Notes under the pieces: model-generated
Databases searched by the model: none
Told to the model about the DNA's origin: nothing
What the model saw: the letters and a program-made list of their open reading frames with translations, nothing else
In this document: positions 26,500 through 38,450 of the stretch, one piece after another
Numbering within the stretch: the first letter of the stretch is position 1
Layout of the letters: every line of letters begins with the position of its first letter
NCBI GenBank assembly: GCA_009741485.1
Contig: CM019220.1
Coordinates: forward strand, 27,841,048-27,905,047
Reading direction: 5' to 3'
DNA: 64,000 nt
Source of the DNA: Malurus cyaneus samueli
Lineage: Eukaryota > Chordata > Aves > Passeriformes > Maluridae
Translations under genes and position numbers: made by a program

Positions 26500-29400
26500 T
26501 CCAGCCAGGCTCCTTTGTGCAGCAGAGCACGGACATTCCACAAGCTCTGATCAGAGACTTTTCACTACAAAACCCAAAGCCTCTGTTTCTCCTGCTCCCA
26601 CCCTTTCGCTGTCAGGGTCTGTGCTGGCCTGGCAGCTGATAGTCCTGGGGCAGTGGCCTCCTCACCCCAAAGGTGCTCAGTATCGTGATCTCTTTGTGAA
26701 TGTATGCATCCTTTTCCCCAGCTCTGAACTGCTTCTTATATTTAAGGACTGCTGCCAGGGCCTCAGTCAGGGTTTTTTGGTGACTTTCTTTGCAGCTCTT
26801 GTATAGTTTTGCTATAATATGAAAGATATCCTTTTTGGAAATGTTTAAGCCACAAGCCATAACACTTCAGTTTAACCACAAGTATTCTATAACTATATCT
26901 GAGTTACGAAAGAAAAACAAAAACACCAGTGATTATTTCACCACTGTGTCTGCATAACTAAGCTACTTATGTGAAAAAGGCAACATTGTACACACAGCAC
27001 TCAATATCTGCGAAAGCCAACACTATCATATTTACCTGTTTATAACAGGTTCTGAGATGCTAATTTTGTGTACGTTCCACTGATGATTCCTGCTGGGAAG
27101 CCTGTTGTTCATCCACCAGTTTCCATGGTGTGGGGCATTTGTCTGCTGTTTGTCACTTCAATGTAACTGGTGTTCATTTTGACTAAAAAGAGAAAACTTT
27201 TGGCTGGGCAGGTGTGGCTTAGGGGCAAGAAAGACCTGAATTATGCTAGGATATGAAGTATTTGTGTGCAAAAAATTGTTTTCTGTTACCAAATGCCTTG
27301 AGCTCTCCAGTGATGCTGGCATCCCCTCGTACACAACGTTTATGTCTCTCTTTTTCCCTTCCAGTGCCATTTTCTGGTGCTGTCAGAGGATCCTTGAGGC
27401 TCCAGGTCATGCTGCTGTAATTGCTGAGCAGTTCACAGTAATTTGGCAGCTTCTTTGTGAAGACTGGAAGAAAGATCTTTGGATCTGTACTTTTATGAAA
27501 ACCTAAAAGTGCAGGTTTTTGTTTTTTTTTTTCTGACAGAGCAGATGACATTAGGAGGCCTTGATTTTAGTTTTTATCATTGTATTAATTTCTTTTGGAC
27601 CTTTTGCTTTTGTTACTGGCTTTGATTTCTCCTGGAAAGAAGTTGGTGTCTCTCTCAATTGTTCCACATGTCGTTCAACCTCCCTGCTGTGTGCTCTGGT
27701 GATGGAGCTTCACTGGCTATGTGGATTGCTTCAGATTTTAAGCAAATGCATGTTTTTTCCCCCTGCAGAAGTATTTTGAACCTAGATCATCTTGCTGGTC
27801 TAAATAAAGGTGTGCTCCAGCAAACAAGCATGCTGGGGCTGAGGAGGAGTAGCCAGGCACAGAGAAGAGGCCGTGCTGTTGAGGAGGAGGTGCCTCTAAA
27901 TGACCACTGCAGCTTCTGGGGACTCTAAAACTGTCTTTTATACTCTGTTCCGAGTCCTTAGAGCAAAAGGAACCTCTAGGCACTTCTCTGGTAGAAATGG
28001 TCAGTAAGGCACACGGAATATTTGGAGTTTCCAAGTGGACCTGATAGATTTTGCAGTGTCCCTGTTGCTGGGGAAAGCTGACAGAATGGATTAGCTCTGC
28101 TCACGGAAGGTTTGTGGTTTAGCATCTCCTTCCCCAAGAGCTGCTCTGAGCCCTGCAGTGTGTGACAGATTGGCAGGAACAGTTCCTCAGACTTCACTCA
28201 GATCTCAGGTCCTGGTGCAGTCCTGGGCTTTTGTCAGTGTATATTGAAAATGTATTTAAAACCCAATTTCATTCCCTGACAGCATGACAAGGTGCCATTC
28301 CCTGCATTTTTGCTCAACTTCAGGGATTTTTGACAGCATTCAGTGCAGAAAAACAGGACGGGAAATGGAGCAGTGTGACTAAGGGTGAGTCTAAGTGTAT
28401 CATTTATGCCTGAGTGTGATGTTTTTGAGGCAGCCTGGGCTGTTTTGTGTCTCCGGCTCATTTTCCCCACATCTCCCAGGATTCAGATAATGATCACAGG
28501 CAGAGCTGGCTGGGGGCTTTGCTTCATCTCCGTGCCTTAATTTCTCAGCATTTCTCAGCTGCCATCAGAGCCATGCAGAGCACGGCCACAGTCCTGGTGC
28601 TTTTTTGGGAGTCTCTCCTTGGAAATGTCCTTGGTGGTGGTGGCCAGGTGTTATTGGGTGTTTTCCACCAGCTTGTGTGCGGGTACTGGACAACAGACAC
28701 TGGAGTTTGGCTGTCCTTGTGGCAGGGTTGGCTGTTCCTGAATGCTTGCCTGGACAGGCAGGCAGCAAATAGACAATAAAAATGCCTTCTCATGCTTTTT
28801 CTGTTTCTCACACTGTCAGCTTCAGAAGTGTTTGCCTAACCATATATGTCGACATGTGGCTGTAAACCAGTCCTTTATTTTCCTCCTCATTTTCCAACAC
28901 AAAAGTGAAAAGCATCAAATCAACCAAAATCTTTTCTTCTCCCCTTTAGCCAGGAGGTGAACTTCTGGCTTTTAGGCCTGTATGAACCTTAGGTGGTATT
29001 TTCTCTTAAGCTTCTGCTGTCTTTCCCTTTTATTGAAATTACTGACTATCGATTATCCAGCCCTACAATCTAAAGTCTTCCAAACTGAAGTGTTGGCATT
29101 CACATAAAGTAGCTATTCTCATGAGCTGCATCTATTCACATAACTTCTTGTACAGGTGAGGGTCACAGCAATGATAAATGCTCCGTCTGCCATTTGCTCC
29201 TCACACAAAGAGTAAGACAAACTCATTAAAAGTCACTGGGAAAAGATATTTGCCATGGGTTGTTGGCTACTATATTTAGCATATATATCTGCTTCAGCAG
29301 CAACTGCGCTTGCTCCAATATCCTTTATTTTCTTTTTATTTTTTTTTTCAACCTGAGGTCATTCAGACATTTGCAATATTTTTTCTTATGTTTTCAGACA

Positions 29401-32400
29401 GAAGGAAGAGCAGGCCCACCTCATCTCGAAGATGCAGTGTCTGGGTTTAAGAGTGCTCCAAGGTCACTCCTAATTTAGCTAGCACAGATCCGCCAGGGTA
29501 AATCAGGACCCCTACGGGGCTCTCCTCATTGTTTGGCAGCTTAAAAAACAATCTCAGAAATGAAGGAACAGGATCTTCAAAATCTCTTTGTGTATTTGCA
29601 AAGCACTGTTCTTACAGTCTCATTTCCTTCTGCCTTGGAAGTGTTGCTGCCTTTTCACTTAGACCAAGCGTCCTCATCACGCTCGAATACTGATTGTGAA
29701 TAGGATTTTGAATCAACTCAAGAGCAGAATAAATCTTTAGAAGGATTTTTTTCAAGGACTGTTCTCTATGGCAAATTTAAACTTAATCCCATTTCCCATT
29801 AGGGCAAACTTTTTCTCTGGGCTTCTGAGTAAAAAGATTTATTTGCATTATTTAAAGATGCCAAAAGGAATGATGCATTTTTTTTTCTCCCACTTTTTTT
29901 TTTTTTCCCTTCAGATGAAGTGTTTTTCTGACTGCGATAACACGGAGGATTAATTTTTGGAAAATAAATATTTACTGCATCATATTGCATCATAATGCAA
30001 ACCTTAAGCTCATACATATTCATAACTAGACAACTGAAGGAGCTCAGGAGAATAATTCCTGGTGGGTTTGGGGGTTTGATGTTGTGGCTGTAGGGCTTTT
30101 TGTAACTAAAAGTTCCGACTCTGTACCACAAGTTCTGTTTAATAACCAGATGTGTGTGCAGGACACGGTTCTTTCCAGTGGGATAAACCCATGCAAACCA
30201 TCAGCTAGAATAGATTCTCCTGGTTTGCAGCTGGAATTGCTTCCCATCCACATCCAGGATTTGTTGGGCAGACACTCAAAGCTGCCCAGGAGTGTTTCAG
30301 CCCTGCTCTGAGTTCTCTGTATCCGTGGCTGGGCAGGTGAGTGCTCGTGGCACATAACTTCAGAGCTCATAACGCAGGGCCAGTTGTGATGGATCCCCGA
30401 AGCTGTGGAAAGATTGTGAATTTGCCTGAATAGACTCAATGGTCTGGAAAGCAACAGTAAAATGGGATCAGTGAAAGGGTCTGTGAGGAAAAACCACTGA
30501 GCCTGCTGGGGGTGTTTACAGGAGCATTGAGTTCAGTGGGGCACCGTGGGCTCCTCAGTAGCTCCCAACCAACATATTGGCTCTGAAAATATCACTGATT
30601 ACACCTAAAATATGGCTTAAAAATCCCTCAACACAACAAATGTAATGCTTGCATTTTTGAGATGTTTTATATTTAAATAACAATACATGAGATTTTTTAA
30701 AAAGTAGAACAGATTTCTGTTCTTCTGTGTTCACACAGAAGTTGTGTTCTTCAAGGGAATAAAATGAGACAGAAACATCTTTATTTCGATTCAGATATTG
30801 TATTAATTTTGGCCTCCTTTAAAAAATACCTTAAAAATATAAACAAAAGCAGAAAAGAGAAACTAGAATAAAAACGGTTTTGAAAGCTTAGTAAGAAAAA
30901 AATCACCATAGAGGATCATGCAAAACATCTTGCAGAAAAGAAAATTATTACAGTCAAGCACGACAAGCCAAAGCTAGGGAAGCTGAATGCAATAATCACC
31001 AAGAACTCTCATCCTGAAAATAGAGGGATGCAAAATTTCACGTGTAACTTGTCTCCAAGATCAATCACATGCTCAAAATTAAATATATTTAATATAGGGT
31101 TCAATTTTCTGATTCCCTGATGCCCTGGACCAAAATGGAACTTCACCAACTCATTAAAGCTTGAAGAGCTCTAGAGCAACTTTTTAATACAAATGAATAG
31201 CAGCCAGTCAATTGTCAGTCAGTTAACCTGTGGCAAAATAAATAAGCAAATTGCCCTCATCCTGTCCTTTGCCCTTCCTCAGGTCCTGAAATGCTGATGA
31301 AAAGCGTGGTCATAACCCTTGGATTGAGGGCTGCCAGGCACGAATGCTGACATCTGTTCCAGTGCTCAATTTTCGGGCTCAGGAGGGGCTTTCAGTCCTT
31401 CTGCAGGGCTGTGAGCTCTGCAGGGTTCAAAGGCAATTCATTCAGTTCAGTGTGTCAGTGGAAGGATCAAATGGGGGAGCTTGATTTTCCCAAAGAGTCT
31501 AATTATGGTGGACACTTGCCTGTCAATGGAATTATGTTAGGCAGCTATGAAAATCTTTAGACATCCACATGCCTCCTGTAAGGAAATTAAAAGCCAAAAT
31601 GTTTTAAATCCCAGGATGTTTTAAAATTAAAATCCTGCTCTAATTAAAGTAAGTGACTGGATTATTTAATGTAGAGGAGTAAAGGGGATTAATACCAGGC
31701 TCCTTCTTCCCTTGCTTATCATTAAGCAGTGATGAACATTCAGAGAAGGTATTATCTTTGGTTAAACCATCTTTACTTTCTACAGCAAAGCTTTCTTCAG
31801 CTCCACTCTGTCTATACATCAAAAGATTTGTGGTAGAGATGGGGTTGATAAATTTTTCTTCAATATAACGCAGACCTGTGTTTTACCATAAGCACTTATA
31901 AAGAGTTCCTGCTTGATACAACCTCCCAAGCAAAAATGTGCAAACCAGCACTCTCACCTTAGAAGTGCCTGCTCAGCCTGAAAGTAGGTTTTTTAGAGGC
32001 TTAGAATAAATTAATAATTCCACAGACCTGTTAGTTTTAATGGCAGAAAAAAAACCCAATCAAGTGGTTTTATGAGTCCCAGTTAAAAGTAATTATACAG
32101 CATAAGTGCTTTGAGGAAGTAAATGAGACAGACAAAACTGATAACAAATCGCTGCCTCACCGTGAGCTTCCTTCCCAGTAAATTCAGCCTCACCATTGCA
32201 GGGCTCTGCTCTGCTTTGCTTTGCTCTCCACCGAGTCCAGCTTTGGTGCTGTTCTCATTGGTCTCGCTGCATTTAGGGCAGGGGGTGTGGGATTCAGCCG
32301 TTCCCAGTAGGAGGTGTGCAGGTAGCAAATGTGGTGTTACGAAATTGGGATGACTTTAGGAAGCAAACAGCACTAATGGGAATAAATGTCGCTATTTCAT

Positions 32401-34002
32401 TCTAATTTCCCTGTGTTATTTATCCTAATGCTAGGGTGTTTACCCAAACACCAAGTACTGTCTGTGTGTTTATTGGGAAGCTGGAAAACCAGTTTTGTAA
32501 TAATTTGCAAGTCTTCAGTAGCATTTTCAAGTATGCGTTTTCAGCGGAATACTGATTAGCTCTCTTGTACGCAATAAGTGTTTTGGTTGGGACTGGGTGT
32601 CTGCAGGTAATCTTGAAGAGAAAATAAAGGGAGTGTGGGGTTTTTCCATCCTCTGATGTTCAGTTACTATAGGGTACCACCCCTTCATCCTCACCCAGTG
32701 CAGTGAAACAGTGGGGTCACTGCTGGAAACACCTTTGCCCAAAAGGAGAACGTCAGAAGGGATCAAGGAAATAGCACCTGGTGTCATGGCCATGGGAGCT
32801 GTGGTTTGCTGTCATATCTCACAGCTAGAGGGAAGGTTGCAGGTGAGGCAGTCAAAAAGGCCTGACAGTTTTCTTGGTAATTATTTTCCCAGTCTCATCA
32901 ATCTCCTTGCTATGAAACCGAAACTCACTCTGTGCTGCTTGGAAATGAATTTGTTAGGATCAATGAGTAATTTCATCAATGTATGTAATCACTTTTTGCT
33001 TTGGTCTCCCCGCCTTGATAAGGACAGGAACCTTATAAATAATTAGATTTGTTACTAGGCTGCATTAATATTATTAATATATTCTATTTTTTATTTATTC
33101 ATTCAAGTACATCAGTGGATGATGTATAGACTGCTTACATGAGGAAAAAAAAGTGCTAAGCAAAGATAGAAAAAAAATTTTATATACCAAGTAATACCAG
33201 GATTGATAGCAGAGGATATGGTAGTAAATTGTACATTTTATTCAACAAAATCGGTTTTTTTTGTGCTGTCTTTGTAGTACCAAGTAAATATACCAGAAAT
33301 TAAGGATTCCATTGTTAATTGTGCCCACCAAGGGATGTCACAGTTAATTGACTATAGGGAGATGTGCTCTTAAGTTGTGGCTGATGGGTTTGGTTTTTTT
33401 TTGGGAACAACATATTTTCAGGCTGTTTTTTTCATATTTATGTAGCTTATGCGGAGTTTCGCAAAAACGAGTACTAGTTTGATTTTTTTTTGAATTGTTT
33501 AAAGTACAAGTTGGCTTTTTTGTATTAGTTTTTGTGACAGGAAAAAAAAATGCTTTAAATATTTTTTGTGAAACAAGGTTACACTGGAACATCTGTCAGA
33601 TCTAATGGGCTCTAATCCAGAGGATCAGACCAGAGCAGCCTAATCCTCTCCGGGATGACTATACCAGTAAATTATCCGGGAGAAGGGGTTTATTTCTGTA
33701 ATATGTTTTGCTTTGCAGTGACTGCAGGCCTGACCCTTTTAAGTCTACAGTAAATGCAGAATAGCTGACTGCAATAAAAGGAGCTCACATTCATTGTAAA
33801 GTAAGAATATTCACACTAGCAATCACCATGGAGTAGATAATGTATTATAATTTCACATTCTTCCTTTTTTTTGGTCCAGCTGACCTTTCTGCAGACTATA
33901 GAAGTATGAGCCTGAAGGGCACTCCATAAAAATATCCCCTAGGCTCAGGCATCCAGGCAGCTCTCCAAAGTTATCCATGTAAAGAGTTCAGTTCTCCAGC
34001 AG

Positions 34003-34157
34003 TTTTCCTTCCTTCCTTCCTTCCTTCCTTCCTTCCTTCCTTCCTTCCTTCCTTCCTTCCTTCCTTCCTTCCTTCCTTCCTTCTCCCTTTCTTCCTTTCT
34101 TTCTTCCTTTCTTTCCTTTCTCTCTTCTTTCTTTTTCTTCTTTTTCTTCTCTTCTTT
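34003..34157. repeat. (TTCC)n microsatellite inside a 155-base pure pyrimidine tract
   Basis: A near-perfect TTCC array runs from about 34005 to 34083 and passes into irregular TTTC/CTTTT sequence to 34157. Not a single purine occurs on the plus strand across 155 bases. The minus-strand 60-codon ORF made of Lys, Glu, Gly and Arg is a by-product. Confidence 0.97.
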
Positions 34158-34679
34158 GTATGGAAAGCACCAGAGTCCAGTCTGGTCTGTGACAGCTCCT
34201 CTGTGAATAAAGCCTACTCTTAATCCAATTTATCAGATGTTTGCAGTAGCATTTGCACAGGCTTAAGGCTTTGGAGGATGGAGAAGATGGATTTAGAGAA
34301 ATAAAGCCAGCTGATAGATGGGATCACTTATTAGAGATCTTTCATATAAATTATGAAAAATAGCTACAGTGAATTATAGCTGCAGGCTTTCAGATAATAA
34401 GCCTTTCAGAAAAAAAAAATAATGAAACTAAGTGACACTCAGTTCTGAGTTTCATTACCAGGCTGAATCATAATTCAAAGTTCTCCTAAAACTTCCAGGA
34501 AGGTTTGCAAATCTTGATGAAAATGAAACCAAGCTTGATCATACTTAACCAGTTTAAATGAGTTTTTTGGCTGCTGCTTTACTCCAGGAATGTTCCTCTC
34601 CAGTAAATTCCCAGGTTATTTCTGTCTGCAATCCATTGCCCACTGCTCTCAAGGTCCAGGGACTGTAATTTTTTACTGT

Positions 34680-34925
34680 CAGATTTTGGGCAGTGATCCC
34701 TCATCAAAATGGACAGGGCTGGGGAGAGCCTCCTCTGCCAAGGCGAGATCAATAGCAGCAGCCCAGCAGGCAGAGAGCCAGCAGACCCTGTTCTCCTGGT
34801 TCCTGCTCATCCTTGAAATCAGGTTTTCCTCACTCCCAGTGCCAACCAGCAGCAGGAGCAGCTGGCTCAGTCCTGACCCAGCCCAGGGGATCCCGCAGCC
34901 ACAGAGCATCTCCTGAACACCCTGC
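34680..34925. other. GC-rich patch of unknown nature
   Basis: A block clearly richer in G and C than its surroundings, with repeated AGCAG/CAGCA motifs. It resembles an old repeat insertion in texture, but I could not match it to CR1 or to the LTR pair. ORFs on both strands (82 and 108 codons) show no family motif. Confidence 0.4.
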
Positions 34926-36117
34926 ATTAAGGATGTCCTTAAGGGTTTCTTTGTGTGTGCACGTGAAATGCAAGGAGCTGAAGTCCTGAGGTTTGTCTTG
35001 AGCAGCTTCTGGCACTGGAGAAACGGGAAATTTTTTAAAGTTGGATGGAGTTTAGTAGCTGGATAAAAGCATCTGCCAGCAAAATATTACACAGCAGCAA
35101 AGGATGTGGATGACAAAGGAGTTGTATAAAAGTGTTGGTTCAGTGCTGTATCATGGTTTAAAAAAAATTCAGAAAGGAAGAGAGTAGAAAAAAGAACCTG
35201 TGAGTAGAGTCCTGCATGGCACTGTGCAGCAGTGCTCTCAGGTCTTTTTTTTTGGAGACTTTGGAAAGAACAAACAGAGATGGTGAGTGGCCTTGGTGTG
35301 AGGAATGCTTGACTGAACCAGAACGATGCCATTCAGGGAGCAATACCTGAGAGAAGGTGTGGTGGGGGTACAGATCCTTTCCAATGACCAATCAAAGGGA
35401 GTAAAAACTATTTGTGACCTTTTCCAACATGCAACAACTGAAATGCAGGTGCAGAGCAAAGGGGATGGTGCTTAGTTAAGGGTCACTTTCCTTAGCTGCA
35501 CAGATCAAGATATTGCACAGGTTTAAAAGGCTGAACTGCACCAATATAGTCATTCATGTGTCCCCAAGGTCAAAGACTTTTGGTTCTTGTCATTTAAAAG
35601 TCCCTTCTCCATGCATGATTGAGCTCCATTATTCTGTTCCATCCCATCTGCTTGCATTTAATTTAGATGTGTTGCCATTCTTGCCTTTGAAACTCTGATG
35701 TACTACTGCAATGTAAATTTAACCCTGTCCCCCCAGAAAACCCAGCGGAAGGAATTTAGTGATAGAAACCCCAAGATCCTGAAGAGATTGTGTTATTTTT
35801 ACAGTAAATGGGGTTCCAGTGTCCCTGCCTCATTTATGTGCATTGGCATGCCAAATGAAATTGCATTCAGGTTAGGTTTTGCTGTGTAAAAAAGTGTATT
35901 GTTTCAAAAATGGTGCTTTATGTCAAGGAGACCACTAATGAACTTACGTAACTTTATTCAAGGTGTTGTGCAATGTTAGTAAGTCTTGCAAAAGTTTGCT
36001 TGAGGGTTAATCAACAGCATGGTGGAATGGAATAAAATGGAATAAAATTTGAATTTTATTAAAAAATTATTATTCAATTTACTGTTTTTGTCCTAGAATA
36101 TCACATTGACTGTCATC

Positions 36118-36141
36118 ATATACATATATATATATATATAT
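36118..36141. repeat. (AT)n microsatellite
   Basis: About ten AT dinucleotides (TATACATATATATATATATA) in an AT-rich context. Confidence 0.9.
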
Positions 36142-37734
36142 GATGTTTTGTAATTTTTCAGAGTCAAGACAATTCCCCTAAATTCAGATTCCTCTTTTTC
36201 ATGTTTAAAAAAAAAAGCAAAATTAGATGTCATCCCTTTGCTGACTACAAGAATTACTTTTAAAGTGTTTGAAGGGACTGTGTCTCCTTGGGGTCTCCAT
36301 GCTATTTCCACTGCTTTCCATACACAGCATCCTGGTAGTGCTTGAAGTGGTTTAAAACCTGTAGTTTTTACTAGTTGATACCAAGAGCTAAGTGCAGAAC
36401 TTCCAAGCTGAATTTCCATAGTGCACAAATGTAAAATACTGTTATTTCTTGAAATAAAATGCTAACTCACTTTGGATTTAAACAGAACAGATTTTATGAA
36501 ACATCATTATAGGAAAGTGTTAGGAATGTGTGAATTTGTCATGTGTCAGCCAATATTCAAAACACCACTCTGAAGTGACTTGTGCAATTCTATTAATACA
36601 CAGAATTTTGGTTAGGGAGTACTTCAGTTTGGATATGAATCAACAGTGTTTGCTATCAGTGCAATCAAGCTGAATTAAAGTACTACTTTAAATAATAGGT
36701 ACTTTCTAGATTTAATTTTATGACTACTATTCCTCTCTCTTTTGAATAAACATCGTTGTTACAAAAATCTACCAATCTGGTAAACATAAATTTTCCATTT
36801 TAAAGTCCCCAAAATATAGTGGAAGTATGTGAGTTGCCAGCTGTGAAAACTGCTGGCAAGTACAGACTTTTCCCCCAAATTAACTCCGTTTTGGGTGTTC
36901 TGATTACAGCTTTTGTCATCTTTTGTCTTCGTCTAACCCAACCAAAGAACTCACAGTGAAGAAACTTTGAGAAACAAATCCAGGGGGTTTATTTTGCAGT
37001 ATTAAGTTTATTAAGCAGTATTTGACACCTTTGGGATTTCGGCCCAAAGATTCTATCCCAGACAGGCTGATCCAAAGCAGGAGCCTTGGCACTGAGGTTA
37101 CACATGCTCAGTGTTTAACTGGTTTTACACTAATCTGACATGACAGACCATCTCCATTCTCTTTCACAGCAGGCCATGCTACCATCAATGCATTTAGGGG
37201 ATTAATAAATCTTACTTGTATGTAATTCTCTCATAAATGGTCAGCAGAGTTGCGTGTGACGCTTTGGCTGATGTGTGACGAACAGAGAAGTGTCCTTCTA
37301 ATGCGGGATGACAAACACAGAAGGGTGAAGAAACTCATTGCATCTCAGCTATGAAAGTGTTCATCATGTTTCATGTGTACAGGCATTCAAGAAGGACCTA
37401 GTAGTTTCTTTAATTTGGGGATTTTTTGGTTTTGGTTGTTTTTTTTTTAAAGCCTTATAACTAAATTATTGCCATTTGTATCTTCATGCTTATTGTGCTC
37501 GGGTAAATTACTGAGGAGCAAGGCTTGGATCGAGATGAACTTGAAAATAGCCTTCAGCATGGTAAATATTTGTATTTAAACAGAACCCAGGGAAATCCTT
37601 CTAGCCTCTGAGAGAGCCCGAAGGGGAGCTGGCAACTGTATAGCAAACTGGAGTGTGCAGATCCTCAGATCCAGTAAATATGTGCAGTGTAACACAGCAA
37701 ATATGGGCAGGCTTTTAGTTACAGAGGTGTGTAA

Positions 37735-38007
<273 letters not shown>

Positions 38008-38365
38008 TAGAGTAATGAAATAAGATGTCCTTGGAAATCACAGCTGAGTTGTCCTCAATTTCAGATTCTGGAAAGCAATTTTGTTTTGTTCTGTTTTGTT
38101 TTTTCTTGGAAACAAATCCTATCATGGAGAGTTTGCCGTCAAAAATTCTGAGGTGGAAGAAAGAAAAATTTAAGCAGTTTAATTGTGAAGAGGAACAGGG
38201 ATTGATGAATAATATGATTAAAATTGTAAATGTGTAATTTCCTTCTTACCAGTTTAATTTTTCCCAAAAATGCTGTGGTGTACCTCAGACGTGACTTTCT
38301 GAGAAACATTTGTTGCGACAGATGTGCATAAGAAGCTCGACAAGCTCTTTGATAGGCTTTCTTTT

Positions 38366-38450
38366 AGTGCAGATACAGTTCTGAAACAAGCTATGACTGC
38401 TTAAATTAGTTCAGATACAGTCCTGAAATAAGCTATGATTTTATTTAAAT
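38366..38450. repeat. 42-bp tandem duplication, about 400 bp downstream of the exon
   Basis: Two adjacent copies with period 42: the first begins AGTGCAGATACAGTTCTGAA, the second (38408) AGTTCAGATACAGTCCTGAA. Both contain AAGCTATGA and end in TTTAAAT or TTAAATT. A handful of substitutions separate them, so the duplication is not very recent. Confidence 0.9.

Noticed and set aside
25401..26543. 380-codon minus-strand ORF, and overlapping 323- and 227-codon ORFs
   Set aside because: They are translations of a stop-free minisatellite unit in three frames. There is no domain, and the composition simply repeats with the DNA unit.
33988..34170. 60-codon Lys/Glu/Gly/Arg-rich minus-strand ORF
   Set aside because: Entirely produced by the TTCC microsatellite and adjoining pyrimidine tract.
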